From Peterkaempfera podocarpi (GTDB lineage: Bacteria; Actinomycetota; Actinomycetes; Streptomycetales; Streptomycetaceae), in NCBI RefSeq assembly GCF_042466665.1, contig NZ_CP162102.1:4030001-4094000 (forward strand): a stretch of 64,000 nt of DNA. Direction: 5' to 3'. Shown here piece by piece: positions 16,694-25,743 of the stretch (position 1 is its first letter; each line of letters begins with the position of its first letter). The translations under genes were made by a program, and so were the position numbers. The notes under the pieces are model-generated. The model was not told where the DNA came from, ran no database searches, and worked only from the letters and a program-made list of their open reading frames with translations.

Positions 16694-17713
16694 TCAGGAC
16701 AGCTTCACCAGCACCGTACCGCTGTACCTGCGCTGCTGAAGGGCGATGAAGGCCTCAGGGAGGGCCGGCACGCCGCCCTCCACCACCGTGTGCGGGAAGA
16801 CGATGCGGCCCTCCTTCAGCCACGCTCCGAACCGGGCGTTCCACCCGTCGATCTGGTCGGGGGTGTGCAGGGTGGCGAAGCCGCGGAAGGACATGTCCTT
16901 GGTGATCGCGGTCATCAACGGCAGCCGGGGGCTGCCGCCGTCGCCGCCGTGCTGCCCGGCGAGGGCGCCGCAGAGGGCGAACCGGGCACCGCGTGAGGCG
17001 GCCTGGACGGCGGCCTCGAACTGCTCGCCGCCCACGTTGTCGAAGATCACGTCGATCCCGTCGGGGGCGAGCTCGGCCAGCCGGTCGGCGACCGGTCCGT
17101 CGTGGTAGTCGAAGGCCGCGTCGAAGCCCAGCTCCTGCACCAGAAAGTCGATCTTCTCCTTGGAACCGGTGCTGCCGATCACGCGCTTGGCCCCGCGCAG
17201 CCGGGCGAGCTGCCCGGCCAGCGCACCGACTCCGTTGGTGGCACCGGAGACGAAGACCGTGTCGCCCTCGGCCACCCTGGCGGTCTCCACCAGACCGTGC
17301 CAGGCGGTCGGGCCCTGGGAGAGGAAGTACTCGGAGGACGGCAGCTGCGAGCGGTCACGCCGGAAGAAGCCGTGGGCGTCCCCGACCGCGTAGTCCCGCC
17401 AGCCGGAGAAGTGCTCGACCAGGTCGCCGACGGCCAGCGCCGGGCTGTTGGAGCGGACGACGGTGCCGACGGTGCGGCCCCACATGGCCACGCCCGGCTG
17501 GAAGACCGGGATCGGCAGGGTCGTGGCGGGGTTCATCTGGTCCCGGGCGACGGAGCCGAGGGTCATCCAGTCGTTGCGGACGACGACCTCGCCCTCCCCC
17601 GGTTCGGCCAGCTCCACCTCGGCGAGGGTGAAGTGCTGGTGGGCCACCTCGCCCTCCGGGTAGGCGGCCAGGCGGATCTCGCGGCTGGTGGCCGGCAGCG
17701 GTTCGGCGCTCAT
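16694..17713 (-). CDS. NADP-dependent medium-chain oxidoreductase (PTGR/CurA-like)
   Basis: A 339-residue MDR-superfamily reductase without zinc ligands. MSAEPLPATSREIRLAAYPEG opens the catalytic domain. The nucleotide-binding region has VFVSGATNGVGALAGQLARLRGAKRVIGSTGS, and IDVIFDNVGGEQFEAAV and the C-terminal VVEGG..ALPEAF complete the fold. Members reduce alkenal and enone double bonds, so it may act on the polyketide or a side chain, or detoxify a reactive enone. It follows the epoxide hydrolase by 49 bp in the same operon. A degraded copy of its C-terminus remains at 8140-8350. Confidence 0.88.
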   Translation of the reverse strand: MSAEPLPATSREIRLAAYPEGEVAHQHFTLAEVELAEPGEGEVVVRNDWMTLGSVARDQMNPATTLPIPVFQPGVAMWGRTVGTVVRSNSPALAVGDLVEHFSGWRDYAVGDAHGFFRRDRSQLPSSEYFLSQGPTAWHGLVETARVAEGDTVFVSGATNGVGALAGQLARLRGAKRVIGSTGSKEKIDFLVQELGFDAAFDYHDGPVADRLAELAPDGIDVIFDNVGGEQFEAAVQAASRGARFALCGALAGQHGGDGGSPRLPLMTAITKDMSFRGFATLHTPDQIDGWNARFGAWLKEGRIVFPHTVVEGGVPALPEAFIALQQRRYSGTVLVKLS

Positions 17714-17762
17714 GCGGTGCTCCTTCAGGGTGTCGGCGGTGCGGATGTCGGCAGAGCAGGCG

Positions 17763-18884
17763 TCAGCGGAGCGTCCGGAAGAACGACCGCAACTCCGCCA
17801 CCAGCAGCTCGGGCTGCTCCAGCGCGGGGAAGTGACCGCCGCGCTCGTGGTCGGTGAAACGCCGCAGGTCGGTGAAGCGCCGCTCGATCCAGGCGCGTGG
17901 CATCCGGGCGTCCTTGGGGAAGACCGAGCAGGCGGTCGGCACATCGACCCGGCCGAGCGCCATCCGGTTGTGGCTCTCCCAGTAGATACGGGCGGAGGAG
18001 GCGCCGGTGGCGGCCAGCCAGGACAGCGTGACCGCGTCCAGCAGCCGGTCCCGGGGGACGACCTTCTCCAGGTCGCCGTCGTGGTCGCTCCAGGCCCAGT
18101 ACTTCTCCACCATCCAGGCCAGCTGGCCGACGGGGGAGTCGGTGAGGGCGTAGCCGAGTGTCTGGGGGCGGGTGGCCTGGATGACCGAGTAGCCCCCCTC
18201 CTCGGCCTGGAAGCGCTTGAGTGCGGCCAGCCCGGCGAGGTCCCGCTCGTCCAGCGCGACCTGCTCCTGCGGCGGCCCGGCGAAGGGCATCGCCAGGTGG
18301 ATGCCGGCCAGGTGCGGGCCGTCGGTCTCGCCGAGCACCCCGGTGAGGAACGAGCCCCAGTCGACGCCGTGGGCGGCATAGCGGTCATAGCCGAGCCGGG
18401 CCATCAGCTCGGCCCAGGCCGCGGCGGTGCGCTCGACCGTCCAGCCGGTCGCTGCGGGCTTGTCGCTGAAGGCGTAGCCCGGCAGGGACGGGGCGACCAC
18501 GTGGAAGGCGTCGGCCGGGTCCTCAGGGTCGGTCAGCGGTCCCACGAGATCCAGGAACTCGACCACGGAGCCGGGCCAGCCGTGGCTGATCAGCAGCGGC
18601 ATGGCCTCCGGGTGCGGGGAGCGGGCGTGCAGGAAGTGGATGCCCAGGCCGTCGATGTCGGTGCGGAACTGCGGCACCGCGTTCAGCCGCGCCTCGGTCG
18701 CACGCCAGTCGTAGGCGTCCTGCCAGTGCCCGGCCAGGTCCCGCAGGTACGCCAGCGGCACCCCCTGTGACCAGTCGTCCACCGTCTCGGCCTCGGGCCA
18801 GCGGGTGCGGGACAGCCGCTGCCTCAGGTCGTCGAGCGCCTCCTGCGGGATCTCGGCGCGGAAGGGCGTGAGTGCCGGACTCAT
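17763..18884 (-). CDS. Epoxide hydrolase, EHN-type alpha/beta hydrolase, copy 1
   Basis: A 373-residue soluble epoxide hydrolase with the N-terminal EHN domain (FRAEIPQEALDDLRQRLSRTRW), oxyanion motif HGWPGS at about 101-106, nucleophile D175 in AHGVDWGS, and C-terminal GGHFPALEQPELLVAELRSFF with the catalytic His. Two lid tyrosines that would activate the epoxide are plausible in the cap region. It would open an epoxide intermediate or detoxify an epoxide product. The start follows AGGAGG, and a clear SARP box lies just upstream in this direction. Its paralogue is at 23207-24313. Confidence 0.92.
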   Translation of the reverse strand: MSPALTPFRAEIPQEALDDLRQRLSRTRWPEAETVDDWSQGVPLAYLRDLAGHWQDAYDWRATEARLNAVPQFRTDIDGLGIHFLHARSPHPEAMPLLISHGWPGSVVEFLDLVGPLTDPEDPADAFHVVAPSLPGYAFSDKPAATGWTVERTAAAWAELMARLGYDRYAAHGVDWGSFLTGVLGETDGPHLAGIHLAMPFAGPPQEQVALDERDLAGLAALKRFQAEEGGYSVIQATRPQTLGYALTDSPVGQLAWMVEKYWAWSDHDGDLEKVVPRDRLLDAVTLSWLAATGASSARIYWESHNRMALGRVDVPTACSVFPKDARMPRAWIERRFTDLRRFTDHERGGHFPALEQPELLVAELRSFFRTLR

Positions 18885-18926
18885 GGGGGTTCCTCCTGCG
18901 ACTGCGGGACGGCGTGAGGGCTCCGC

Positions 18927-18958
18927 ACGCTACGGGCGGCGGCTTGAGCCGGGGTCGA
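18927..18958 (-). promoter_or_regulatory. SARP box and -10 for the epoxide hydrolase operon
   Basis: Minus strand: TCGACCC, 4 nt, TCAAGCC (11-bp period), 8 nt, TAGCGT. The start at 18884 is 42 bp downstream. Confidence 0.8.
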
Positions 18959-18991
18959 ACTCCGCGGCCCCGCAGCCCTCTCCACCCTCTG

Positions 18992-19023
18992 TCAGGCACC
19001 GCTCCAGGCTGCGGTGCGAGCGT
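18992..19023 (+). promoter_or_regulatory. SARP box for the 19052 P450 (divergent)
   Basis: TCAGGCA (18992) and TCCAGGC (19003) are 11 bp apart; 8 nt later is GAGCGT, one mismatch from TAnnnT. Confidence 0.55.
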
Positions 19024-19051
19024 GCTTCGGCCCGACGAGGAGGGACCAGTG

Positions 19052-20272
19052 ATGACCACACACGCCGAAGACACCGGTGAGGCGGAAGAGACCTTCCCCT
19101 ACGAGCGCGCGTGCCCGTTCGCCCCGCCCGCGCAGTACGCGCAGTTCGAGAAGGAACCGGTGAAGCAGGTCCCGCTGCCGACGGGGCTGAAGATCTGGGC
19201 CGTCACCGGCCACGAGAACATGCGCCAACTGCTGACCGACCCGCGTACCAGCGCCTCGCGTCGGGAGGCGAACTTCCCGTTCTACTTCAACGCACCGCCG
19301 GAGTTCCGCACCGAGACGTCCTTCATCGGCTACGACGGCCGGGAGCACACCACCACACGCCGCAAGGCCGCGGTGACCTTCACCAACCGGCAGGTGCAGC
19401 GGCTGCGCCCCCGCATCGAGGAGATCGTCGACAAGGCGATCGACGCCATGCTGGAGGCAGGCCCGGGGGTGGACATGCACCACGCCCTGTCGCTGCCGGT
19501 GCCGATGACGGTGATCTGCCTGCTGCTCGGCATCCCTTATGAGGACCATGAGTTCTTCCAGGTCAACGGCACCACCCTGCTGGGCGGCACCGCAACCATG
19601 GAGGAGCGCCAGGCGGCGCTGGTCGACGTCAACGAGTATCTGTTCGGCCTGGTGGCTAAGAAGGAGCAGGAGCCCGGTGACGACCTGCTGAGCCGCGCCA
19701 TCGCCGAGTACCGTGAGGCGGGCGAGGAGTACGAGGCCCGCGACCTGGTCAACCTGTGCCGACTGCTGATGAACGGCGGCCACGAGACCACGGCCTCCAT
19801 GATCTCCCTGGGCACGGCCTGCCTGCTGGAGCATCCGGACCAGCTGGCGCAGCTGAAGGCCGACCCCGAGCTGATCGTGCCGGCGGTCGAGGAGCTGGTC
19901 CGCTATCTGACCATCGGTGACGCGGCGGTGCCGCGGGTGGCCATGGACGACATCGAGGTCGGCGGCGCGGTGATCCCCAAGGGCGACGGCATCCTCTGCC
20001 TGGGCCTGACCGCCAACCGCGACCCGGCCGTCTTCGAGAACCCGGACGACCTGATCCTCAGCCGCGGCAACCGCCGGCATTTCGGCTTCGGCCACGGTGT
20101 GCACCACTGCATCGGCGCCGACCTGGCCCGGCTGGAGCTGCAGTTGGTGTGGAGCAGGCTCTTCGAGCGCATCCCGACCCTGCGGCTGGCCAAGCCCTTC
20201 GAAGAGATCCCCTCCAAGGAGCGCGCGATCATCTACGGCCTGTGGGGCCTGCCGGTCACCTGGGACGTGTGA
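19052..20272 (+). CDS. Cytochrome P450 (2 of 4)
   Basis: A 406-residue P450 distinct from the paired 8716/32330 type. It has CPFAPPAQYAQFEKEP at the N-terminus, the I-helix motif NGGHETTAS, E-x-x-R in EELVRYL, and FGFGHGVHHCIGADLARLE with the heme ligand near C353. The ATG at 19052 is 7 nt from GGAGGG; an in-frame GTG lies one codon before. It is followed after 7 bp by the racemase-like gene, suggesting co-expression. Substrate unknown; oxidation of the polyketide or of an acyl side chain are both possible. Confidence 0.93.
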   Translation: MTTHAEDTGEAEETFPYERACPFAPPAQYAQFEKEPVKQVPLPTGLKIWAVTGHENMRQLLTDPRTSASRREANFPFYFNAPPEFRTETSFIGYDGREHTTTRRKAAVTFTNRQVQRLRPRIEEIVDKAIDAMLEAGPGVDMHHALSLPVPMTVICLLLGIPYEDHEFFQVNGTTLLGGTATMEERQAALVDVNEYLFGLVAKKEQEPGDDLLSRAIAEYREAGEEYEARDLVNLCRLLMNGGHETTASMISLGTACLLEHPDQLAQLKADPELIVPAVEELVRYLTIGDAAVPRVAMDDIEVGGAVIPKGDGILCLGLTANRDPAVFENPDDLILSRGNRRHFGFGHGVHHCIGADLARLELQLVWSRLFERIPTLRLAKPFEEIPSKERAIIYGLWGLPVTWDV

Positions 20273-20279
20273 GCCCGCC

Positions 20280-21293
20280 ATGGGCCCGCTGGAGGGGCTC
20301 CGGGTGGTCGAGCTGGCGGCGATCGGCCCGGTGCCCTTCGCCTGCATGATGCTCGCCGACCTCGGGGCGGACGTGGTGCGCGTCGACCGGGCGGACGGCC
20401 GCCGTTCGTTCGAGGAGTGGCACCGGGTGCTGGACCGGGGGCGGCGCGCGGTCACCCTGGACCTCAAGGATCCCGGCGGCATCCGGGAGGTGCTGGCCCT
20501 GGCCGAGCGCTCCGACGTGCTGGTGGAGGGCTTCCGGCCCGGGGTCGCCGAGCGCCTCGGGGTGGGCCCGGAGGAGTGTCGCGCGCGCAACCCCGGCCTG
20601 GTGTACGCCCGGATGACCGGCTGGGGCCAGGACGGCCCGCTGGCCCGCACCCCCGGACACGACATCAACTATCTGGCGCTGACCGGGGCGCTGTACGCGA
20701 TCGGCGAGGCGGACGGCCCGCCGGTGCCCCCCGTCAACCTGCTGGGCGACTTCGCCGGCGGGGGGATGTTCCTGGTCGCGGGGGTGCTGGCGGCGCTGTA
20801 CGAGCGGCGGCGCTCCGGGCTCGGCCAGGTGGTGGACGCCGCGATCGTGGACGGCACCGGGGCGATGCTCGGCATGCTGGTCGCGATGGCGGACTCCGGC
20901 GAGTGGCGGCACCGCCGCGGGGTGAACCTGCTGGACGGCGGGGCCCCCTTCTACAGCTGCTACACCTGCTCCGACGGCCGCCATGTGGCCGTCGGAGCGC
21001 TGGAGGACCGCTTCTACGCAGCGCTGCTGGACGGCCTCGGCCTCGACCCGGCACGCCTCCCCGACCGCTCCCGCACGGCGGACTGGCCGGCACTGCGTCA
21101 GGTGTTCGCCGAGCGCTTCGCCTCCCGCGACCGCGACTCCTGGGCTGCCCTCTTCCAGGGCACCGAGGCCTGTGTCACCCCGGTGCTGAGCGTCGCCGAG
21201 GCGGCCCTGCACCCGCACCATGTGGCGCGCGGCAGCGGACCGGCCGCACCGGCTCCGCGGTTCAGCCGCACTCAAGCGGTACTCCACCGATGA
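20280..21293 (+). CDS. CaiB/BaiF-family protein, alpha-methylacyl-CoA racemase-like
   Basis: A 337-residue family III CoA-transferase-fold protein. LVYARMTGWGQDGPLA, then GHDINYLALTGAL and LLGDFAGGGMF, correspond to the His and Asp catalytic regions of alpha-methylacyl-CoA racemase (AMACR/MCR), which inverts the C-2 methyl stereocentre of branched acyl-CoAs. Racemase members are this short; true CoA-transferases are usually near 400 residues. It starts 7 bp after the P450 stop without a strong ribosome site, consistent with coupling. With the citramalate-synthase-like enzyme at 34226 it supports a branched-chain acyl precursor such as 2-methylbutyryl-CoA. A CoA transfer role is the alternative. 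Confidence 0.83.
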   Translation: MGPLEGLRVVELAAIGPVPFACMMLADLGADVVRVDRADGRRSFEEWHRVLDRGRRAVTLDLKDPGGIREVLALAERSDVLVEGFRPGVAERLGVGPEECRARNPGLVYARMTGWGQDGPLARTPGHDINYLALTGALYAIGEADGPPVPPVNLLGDFAGGGMFLVAGVLAALYERRRSGLGQVVDAAIVDGTGAMLGMLVAMADSGEWRHRRGVNLLDGGAPFYSCYTCSDGRHVAVGALEDRFYAALLDGLGLDPARLPDRSRTADWPALRQVFAERFASRDRDSWAALFQGTEACVTPVLSVAEAALHPHHVARGSGPAAPAPRFSRTQAVLHR

Positions 21294-21303
21294 CACCCAT
21301 TCT
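21272..21303 (+). promoter_or_regulatory. SARP box and -10 for the 21371 exporter
   Basis: TCAAGCG (21272) and TCCACCG (21283) are 11 bp apart; 8 nt later is CATTCT (21298-21303). The box overlaps the end of the racemase-like gene. Confidence 0.75.
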
Positions 21304-21370
21304 GATATCGGTTGCCACGGCCATGCCCGGCCGCGGCGGATCCCTCCGAAACACCTGAGAGGTACCCCCC

Positions 21371-23134
21371 ATGGCTATTGCGTCTGAGCACACTCCGTCC
21401 GCGGAGACGGAGGTGAAGAACGCGCCGGCGGCGGAGCCGGCCGACGGCACGGCGGCCGCCGACCCCAGGCGGTGGAAGGCCCTTCTGGTGCTGCTTGTGG
21501 CGGCCTTCCTGGACATGCTCGACAGCACGGTCGCCAATGTGGCGGCGCCGTCCATGCAGCGCAGCCTGGGCGCCGGCTATTCGGCGATCCAGTGGGTGCT
21601 GGTGGGATACCAGCTCGCCTTCGCCCTGCTGCTGATCCTGGGTGGTCGCCTCGGTGACATCTTCGGCCGGAAGAAGATCTTCCTGGTGGGTGTCGCCGGC
21701 TTCACCCTGTCGTCGCTGGCGTCCGGCGTCTCACAGGAGCCGTGGCAGCTGGTGGCGGCCCGGGTGGCGCAGGGTGCCTTCGCCGGTGTGATGGTGCCCC
21801 AGGTGATGTCGATCATCCACGTCACCTTCAGCGCCAAGGAGAAGGGCGCTGCCTTCGCCATGTACGGCACGATCTCCGGCCTCGCCGCGACGATCGGTCT
21901 CGCCGCCGGCGGCCTGCTGGTGGACTGGAACCTCTTCGGTCTGGACTGGCGCCTGATCTTCCTGATCAACGTGCCGGTGGGCATCGCCGGGCTGATCTAC
22001 GGCTCCCGGGTCATCGCGGAGTCCAAGGCCCCGCATGCGCTGCGGCTGGACGGGCTGGGCCTGCTGCTGGCCACGCTCGGCATGGTGCTCTTCATCTTCC
22101 CGCTGCTGCAGGGCCGCGAGCTGGGCTGGCCGGTGGCCGGCTTCGTCGCGATGGGCGTCTCCGTCCCGGTGCTGGTGGGTTTTGTGCTCTGGCAGCGGCA
22201 CCGGATCCGTGTCGACGGGTCGCCGCTGGTGGAGCTGGGCCTGTTCCGGATCCGAAGCTTCTCCGCGGGTCTGGCCACCAACCTCGCCTTTTACATTGGC
22301 ATGGGCATGTTCTCCATCGGCTGGACGCTCTACATGCAGATCGGCCAGGGATGGACCCCCGTGCACGCGGGTCTCACCAGCCTCTTCTTCTGCATCGGCG
22401 CCTTCATCTCCTCCACCGGCTCGCTGATCGCCCTGGTGCCCAAGTTCGGCCGCAAGGTGCTGCACATCGGCGCCGTGATCCTGACCCTGGGCCTGCTCGG
22501 CTACATCTGGGTGGCCGGCCACTACGGCAGCGCCATCCACTCCTGGCAGTTGGGCCTTCCGCTCTTCCTGATCGGCATCGGCTTCGGTGCCGTCGCCACC
22601 CCGCTACCGGTGATCGTCGTCACTGACGTGCCCCACAAGGACGCGGGCTCCGCCTCCGGCCTGGTGCACACCGACATCCAGCTCGGCTTCGCCGTCGGCG
22701 GCGCCCTGATCAGCGTGATCTTCTTCGGTGGGCTGGCCGGCAACACGGCCGCCTCCGTGGACCAGATCGCCCCGGCACTCCGCCACGACCTGGTCGCCAC
22801 CGCCTCGGTGGAGCCGGGGAAGGTCGACTCGGTGGTCGCCGCCTTCCGCACCTGCGCCGTGGATCGCGCCAAGGAGAAGGAGCCCACCACGGTCCCCGCG
22901 AGCTGCACCTCGACACCGGCCCTGCAGGACCCCAAGGTGGCAGCCGTCCTCGGCGCCCACGCCGCGGACGTCACCGGTGACTCCTTCGCCCGCAGCATGC
23001 AGTCCACCCTGTGGGCCTTCGGCGGGATCGTGGTCCTGGTGTTCTTCCTGATGTTCGCCATCCCCAAGGAGGCGGCGGAGCAGAACTTCGAGGACGAGGG
23101 TGCCGCCTCCGAGGCTGTCCCCGCGACCACCTGA
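21371..23134 (+). CDS. MFS drug exporter, DHA2 (14-TM) family, copy 2
   Basis: A 587-residue efflux protein. KALLVLLVAAFLDMLDSTVANVAAPSMQ is helix 1 with the DHA2 signature, and GGRLGDIFGRKKIFLVG and WRLIFLINVPVGIAG are standard family motifs. A long extracytoplasmic stretch before the last helix contains RTCAVDRAKEKEPTTVPAS with two Cys residues that could form a disulfide. The cytoplasmic tail is acidic. It probably exports the cluster product and, with the exporter at 12445, contributes to self-resistance. It has its own SARP-type promoter and a strong terminator. Confidence 0.92.
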   Translation: MAIASEHTPSAETEVKNAPAAEPADGTAAADPRRWKALLVLLVAAFLDMLDSTVANVAAPSMQRSLGAGYSAIQWVLVGYQLAFALLLILGGRLGDIFGRKKIFLVGVAGFTLSSLASGVSQEPWQLVAARVAQGAFAGVMVPQVMSIIHVTFSAKEKGAAFAMYGTISGLAATIGLAAGGLLVDWNLFGLDWRLIFLINVPVGIAGLIYGSRVIAESKAPHALRLDGLGLLLATLGMVLFIFPLLQGRELGWPVAGFVAMGVSVPVLVGFVLWQRHRIRVDGSPLVELGLFRIRSFSAGLATNLAFYIGMGMFSIGWTLYMQIGQGWTPVHAGLTSLFFCIGAFISSTGSLIALVPKFGRKVLHIGAVILTLGLLGYIWVAGHYGSAIHSWQLGLPLFLIGIGFGAVATPLPVIVVTDVPHKDAGSASGLVHTDIQLGFAVGGALISVIFFGGLAGNTAASVDQIAPALRHDLVATASVEPGKVDSVVAAFRTCAVDRAKEKEPTTVPASCTSTPALQDPKVAAVLGAHAADVTGDSFARSMQSTLWAFGGIVVLVFFLMFAIPKEAAEQNFEDEGAASEAVPATT

Positions 23135-23152
23135 GCGGACCTCCGCAGCAGC

Positions 23153-23185
23153 GGGGGCCGACCGGCGGACTGCCGGTCGGCCCCC
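23153..23185. terminator. Bidirectional hairpin terminator, 14-bp perfect stem
   Basis: Arms 23153-23166 and 23172-23185 around a 5-nt loop, between the convergent exporter and epoxide hydrolase genes. Confidence 0.8.
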
Positions 23186-23206
23186 GTTTCGCCGTCCGCC
23201 CGACGG

Positions 23207-24313
23207 TCAGCCGGCGAGCCCCCTGAAGAAGCCCCGGATGTCGCCCACCAGCAGGTCGGGGGCGTCATGGGCGGCGAAGTGGCTGCCCCGGTCGTAGCTG
23301 TTCCAGGAGACGATGTTCTTGTGGTCCCGCTCGGCCAGCGGGCGGATCGACTGGAAGTCCTGGGCGAAGTTCGCCAGGCCCAGCGGGACGGTGGTGGGTT
23401 CGGCGGCCGGCTCCGCACGGGCGTTCTCGTAGTAGAAGCGGGCGGCGGAAGCCGCGGTGCCGGTGAGCCAGTGCACCATGACGTTGGTCAGGGTGTAGTC
23501 GGGGCTGACGGTGTCGCCGAACAGCTGCAGGCTCCACGCGAGTTGGCCCACCGGAGAGTCGGCCAGGGCATGGGCCAGGGTCTGCGGCTCGGTGGACTGC
23601 AGCTTGTTGAAGGCGCCCTTGTGCTCCATGAACCACTCCAGGAACCGCAGCTTCTCCCGGTCGGCCTCGTCGAAGCCGGCGGTCTCGGCCGGATCGCCGG
23701 ACGGGAACGACAGGATCTGGGTGACGTGCACGCCGACGACGTGCTCCGGGTCCACCCGGCCCAGCTCGGGCGTGACGATCGAACCGGCGTCGTTGCCGTG
23801 GGCGCCGTAGCGTCCGTAGCCGAGCCTGCGCATCAGCTCCGCCCAGGCCCGGGCGGTACGGCGGTAGTCCCAGCCCCGCTCGGTGGTCGGGCCCGACCAG
23901 CCGAAGCCCGGCAGATGCGGGATCACCAGGTGGAAGGCGTCGGCCGGGTCCTGGGGCTCGGTCAGCGGCGCGATCACGTCGAGGTACTCGGCGACCGACA
24001 TCGGCCAGCCGTGGGTGAGGACCAGCGGGGTGGCATCGGGGTGGGGCGAGCGCACATGCAGGAAGTGGATGCGCTGACCGTCGATGGTGGTGGTGAACTG
24101 CGGGTGGCTGTTCAGCCGGGCCTCCCAGGCCCGCCAGTCGTAGCCGTCGCGCCAGTACGCGACCAGCTCCTGGACCTGCCGCAGCGGAACGCCGTACGCA
24201 TCTCCCACGCCTGCCAGTTCACCGGTCCAGCGGGTGCGCGCGAGCCGGTCGGCGAGATCGTCCAGGTCGGCCTGCGGGGTCTGGATGCGGAACGGGTGGA
24301 TCTCCTCGTTCAT
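23207..24313 (-). CDS. Epoxide hydrolase, EHN-type alpha/beta hydrolase, copy 2
   Basis: A 368-residue paralogue of 17763-18884 with the EHN domain (FRIQTPQADLDDLADRLARTRW), HGWPMS oxyanion motif, nucleophile D175 in AHGNDAGS, and a C-terminal RGSHFAAHDAPDLLVGDIRGFF carrying the His. The elbow residues differ from copy 1 (N-D-A against V-D-W), so substrate or stereochemistry may differ. It is the last gene of the operon FAD monooxygenase, carrier protein, KASIII-like enzyme, epoxide hydrolase. Two such enzymes plus four P450s make epoxide intermediates likely. Confidence 0.92.
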   Translation of the reverse strand: MNEEIHPFRIQTPQADLDDLADRLARTRWTGELAGVGDAYGVPLRQVQELVAYWRDGYDWRAWEARLNSHPQFTTTIDGQRIHFLHVRSPHPDATPLVLTHGWPMSVAEYLDVIAPLTEPQDPADAFHLVIPHLPGFGWSGPTTERGWDYRRTARAWAELMRRLGYGRYGAHGNDAGSIVTPELGRVDPEHVVGVHVTQILSFPSGDPAETAGFDEADREKLRFLEWFMEHKGAFNKLQSTEPQTLAHALADSPVGQLAWSLQLFGDTVSPDYTLTNVMVHWLTGTAASAARFYYENARAEPAAEPTTVPLGLANFAQDFQSIRPLAERDHKNIVSWNSYDRGSHFAAHDAPDLLVGDIRGFFRGLAG

Positions 24314-24409
24314 CGTGTGCCATGCCTTTCTTCGTCGGATCGATCAGGCTTCCGGGCAGCCCTGCGGGGGAGGTGCCGGGCGGCCCCTCCCCCGCGGTGG
24401 CGGTGCGCG

Positions 24410-25450
24410 TCACACGCCCCAGTCGGGCGTCTCCAGGAACTCCAGAACGGCGACCGTCCAGACGTAGCCGGCTCCGGCGCCGTGCAGCACGGCCAGGTCG
24501 CCGGGCTTGGGGCTGCGGGTGGCGATCACATGGTCCAGGCCGATCACCGGGTCGGCGGTGCCGACCATGCCCAGGCCCTGTCCCCAGTCGTAGGTCGAGG
24601 TGGACCGGTCGACGCCCAGCAGTCCGTAGATGGCGTACGACGCAATGGACTCGGCGATGTTCTGGTGCAGGAAGAAGCGGATGTCGGACAGCTCCACCTC
24701 CGCCTCCTTGAGCACCTGCTGGAGGGAGAACTGCACATTGGCGGAGATCTTGTCGATCGCCGCCTCCAGATCCATGTCCTCGGCCAGCAGGTAGGTCTTC
24801 TTGCGGGCCGCCACCCCGATGGTCTCGCCGTTGGGGAACGGGGTGTCCGACCAGTCCTCGCCACGGCCCATCGGTTCCAGCGAGGAGTCGCCGATCGAGT
24901 AGGTCGCCCGCACCCGGGCGAACCCGGCCCTGGTGGACAGCACCAGAGCCCCGGCGCCGTCCCCCTCGACGGTCTGCTCGTCGGACCCCCACCGGTCGAT
25001 GTACGGCATACGGAAGGCGTCGCCGCCGGTGAGCAGCGCCGCGGTGACGTCCGGACGGCTGGTCACATATGAGGCGGCGACCTCCAGCGCGGCCATGAAG
25101 CCGTTGCAGCCCTGCTTGATCTCGAAGGCGGCGGCGGTGCCGCCGACGGTCTCCCGCTGCACATAGCTGGCCGGCGTCCACAGGTCGAGCCCCTGGTGCC
25201 CGATGTAGGAGTGGAGCACCAGCCCGAACTCCTCATGGGCATGGCCCGAGCGGGCGACCGCCTGCCGGCCCGCGATCGCCGCCATCGTCGGCCCGGTCTC
25301 CCCCGGCGCCGCCACATGCACCGAGCGGTAGCCGTTCGTGGACTGCCGCTCGGCGGTGTACCGGCCGTCGGCTATCGCCTCGGCCGCGGTCTCGACGCGT
25401 GCGGGCAGGTAGCTGCCGACCCCCGCGACATACAGGTCGTCCCAGCGCAT
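24410..25450 (-). CDS. KASIII-like acyltransferase/ketosynthase, Cys type
   Basis: A 346-residue thiolase-fold protein related to FabH. The active-site residue is C115 in EIKQGCNGFMAALE, H262 is in FFLHQNIAES, and D300 lies where FabH has Asn (GMVGTADPVIG), an arrangement seen in the CerJ/DpsC-like acyltransferase branch. Such enzymes load or transfer an acyl group, either as starter for the type II PKS or onto a hydroxyl. It starts 1 nt after the carrier protein stop, so an acyl or aminoacyl group on that carrier is the probable substrate. The Ser-type paralogue is at 35903-36931. Confidence 0.87.
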   Translation of the reverse strand: MRWDDLYVAGVGSYLPARVETAAEAIADGRYTAERQSTNGYRSVHVAAPGETGPTMAAIAGRQAVARSGHAHEEFGLVLHSYIGHQGLDLWTPASYVQRETVGGTAAAFEIKQGCNGFMAALEVAASYVTSRPDVTAALLTGGDAFRMPYIDRWGSDEQTVEGDGAGALVLSTRAGFARVRATYSIGDSSLEPMGRGEDWSDTPFPNGETIGVAARKKTYLLAEDMDLEAAIDKISANVQFSLQQVLKEAEVELSDIRFFLHQNIAESIASYAIYGLLGVDRSTSTYDWGQGLGMVGTADPVIGLDHVIATRSPKPGDLAVLHGAGAGYVWTVAVLEFLETPDWGV

Positions 25451-25451
25451 C

Positions 25452-25697
25452 TCAGGCTCCTTCGGCGAGGGCGGACGCGGACAGGTACCGGGCCAGCGAC
25501 TCCGCGGTGGGCGCGGAGTAGATCCGGCGGATCGGCGTCCTGGTGCCGTACACCGTGTGGATGCGGCGGGCCAGCCTGGAGGCCAGCAGCGAATGGCCGC
25601 CCAGGTCGAAGAAGCTGTCCGCGGGGTCGACCTCGGGTATGCCGAGGAGCTCCGCGAACAGCGTGCACAGCTCCTGCTCCAACTCCTGTGTGGTCAC
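25452..25697 (-). CDS. Stand-alone peptidyl carrier protein (thiolation domain)
   Basis: An 81-residue carrier protein with phosphopantetheine site S36 in FFDLGGHSLLASRLARRI. The LGGHSLLA form is characteristic of NRPS thiolation domains rather than PKS ACPs, fitting a partnership with the stand-alone adenylation enzyme at 27357, which lacks its own carrier. The GTG start at 25697 follows TGGAGGC. The downstream KASIII-like gene has its ribosome site inside this gene. Activation would be by the PPTase at 43627. Confidence 0.9.
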   Translation of the reverse strand: MTTQELEQELCTLFAELLGIPEVDPADSFFDLGGHSLLASRLARRIHTVYGTRTPIRRIYSAPTAESLARYLSASALAEGA

Positions 25698-25743
25698 ACG
25701 TGCCTCCAGTGGTGTCTGTCGTCGAACGGGAAGGGTGCGGGCC

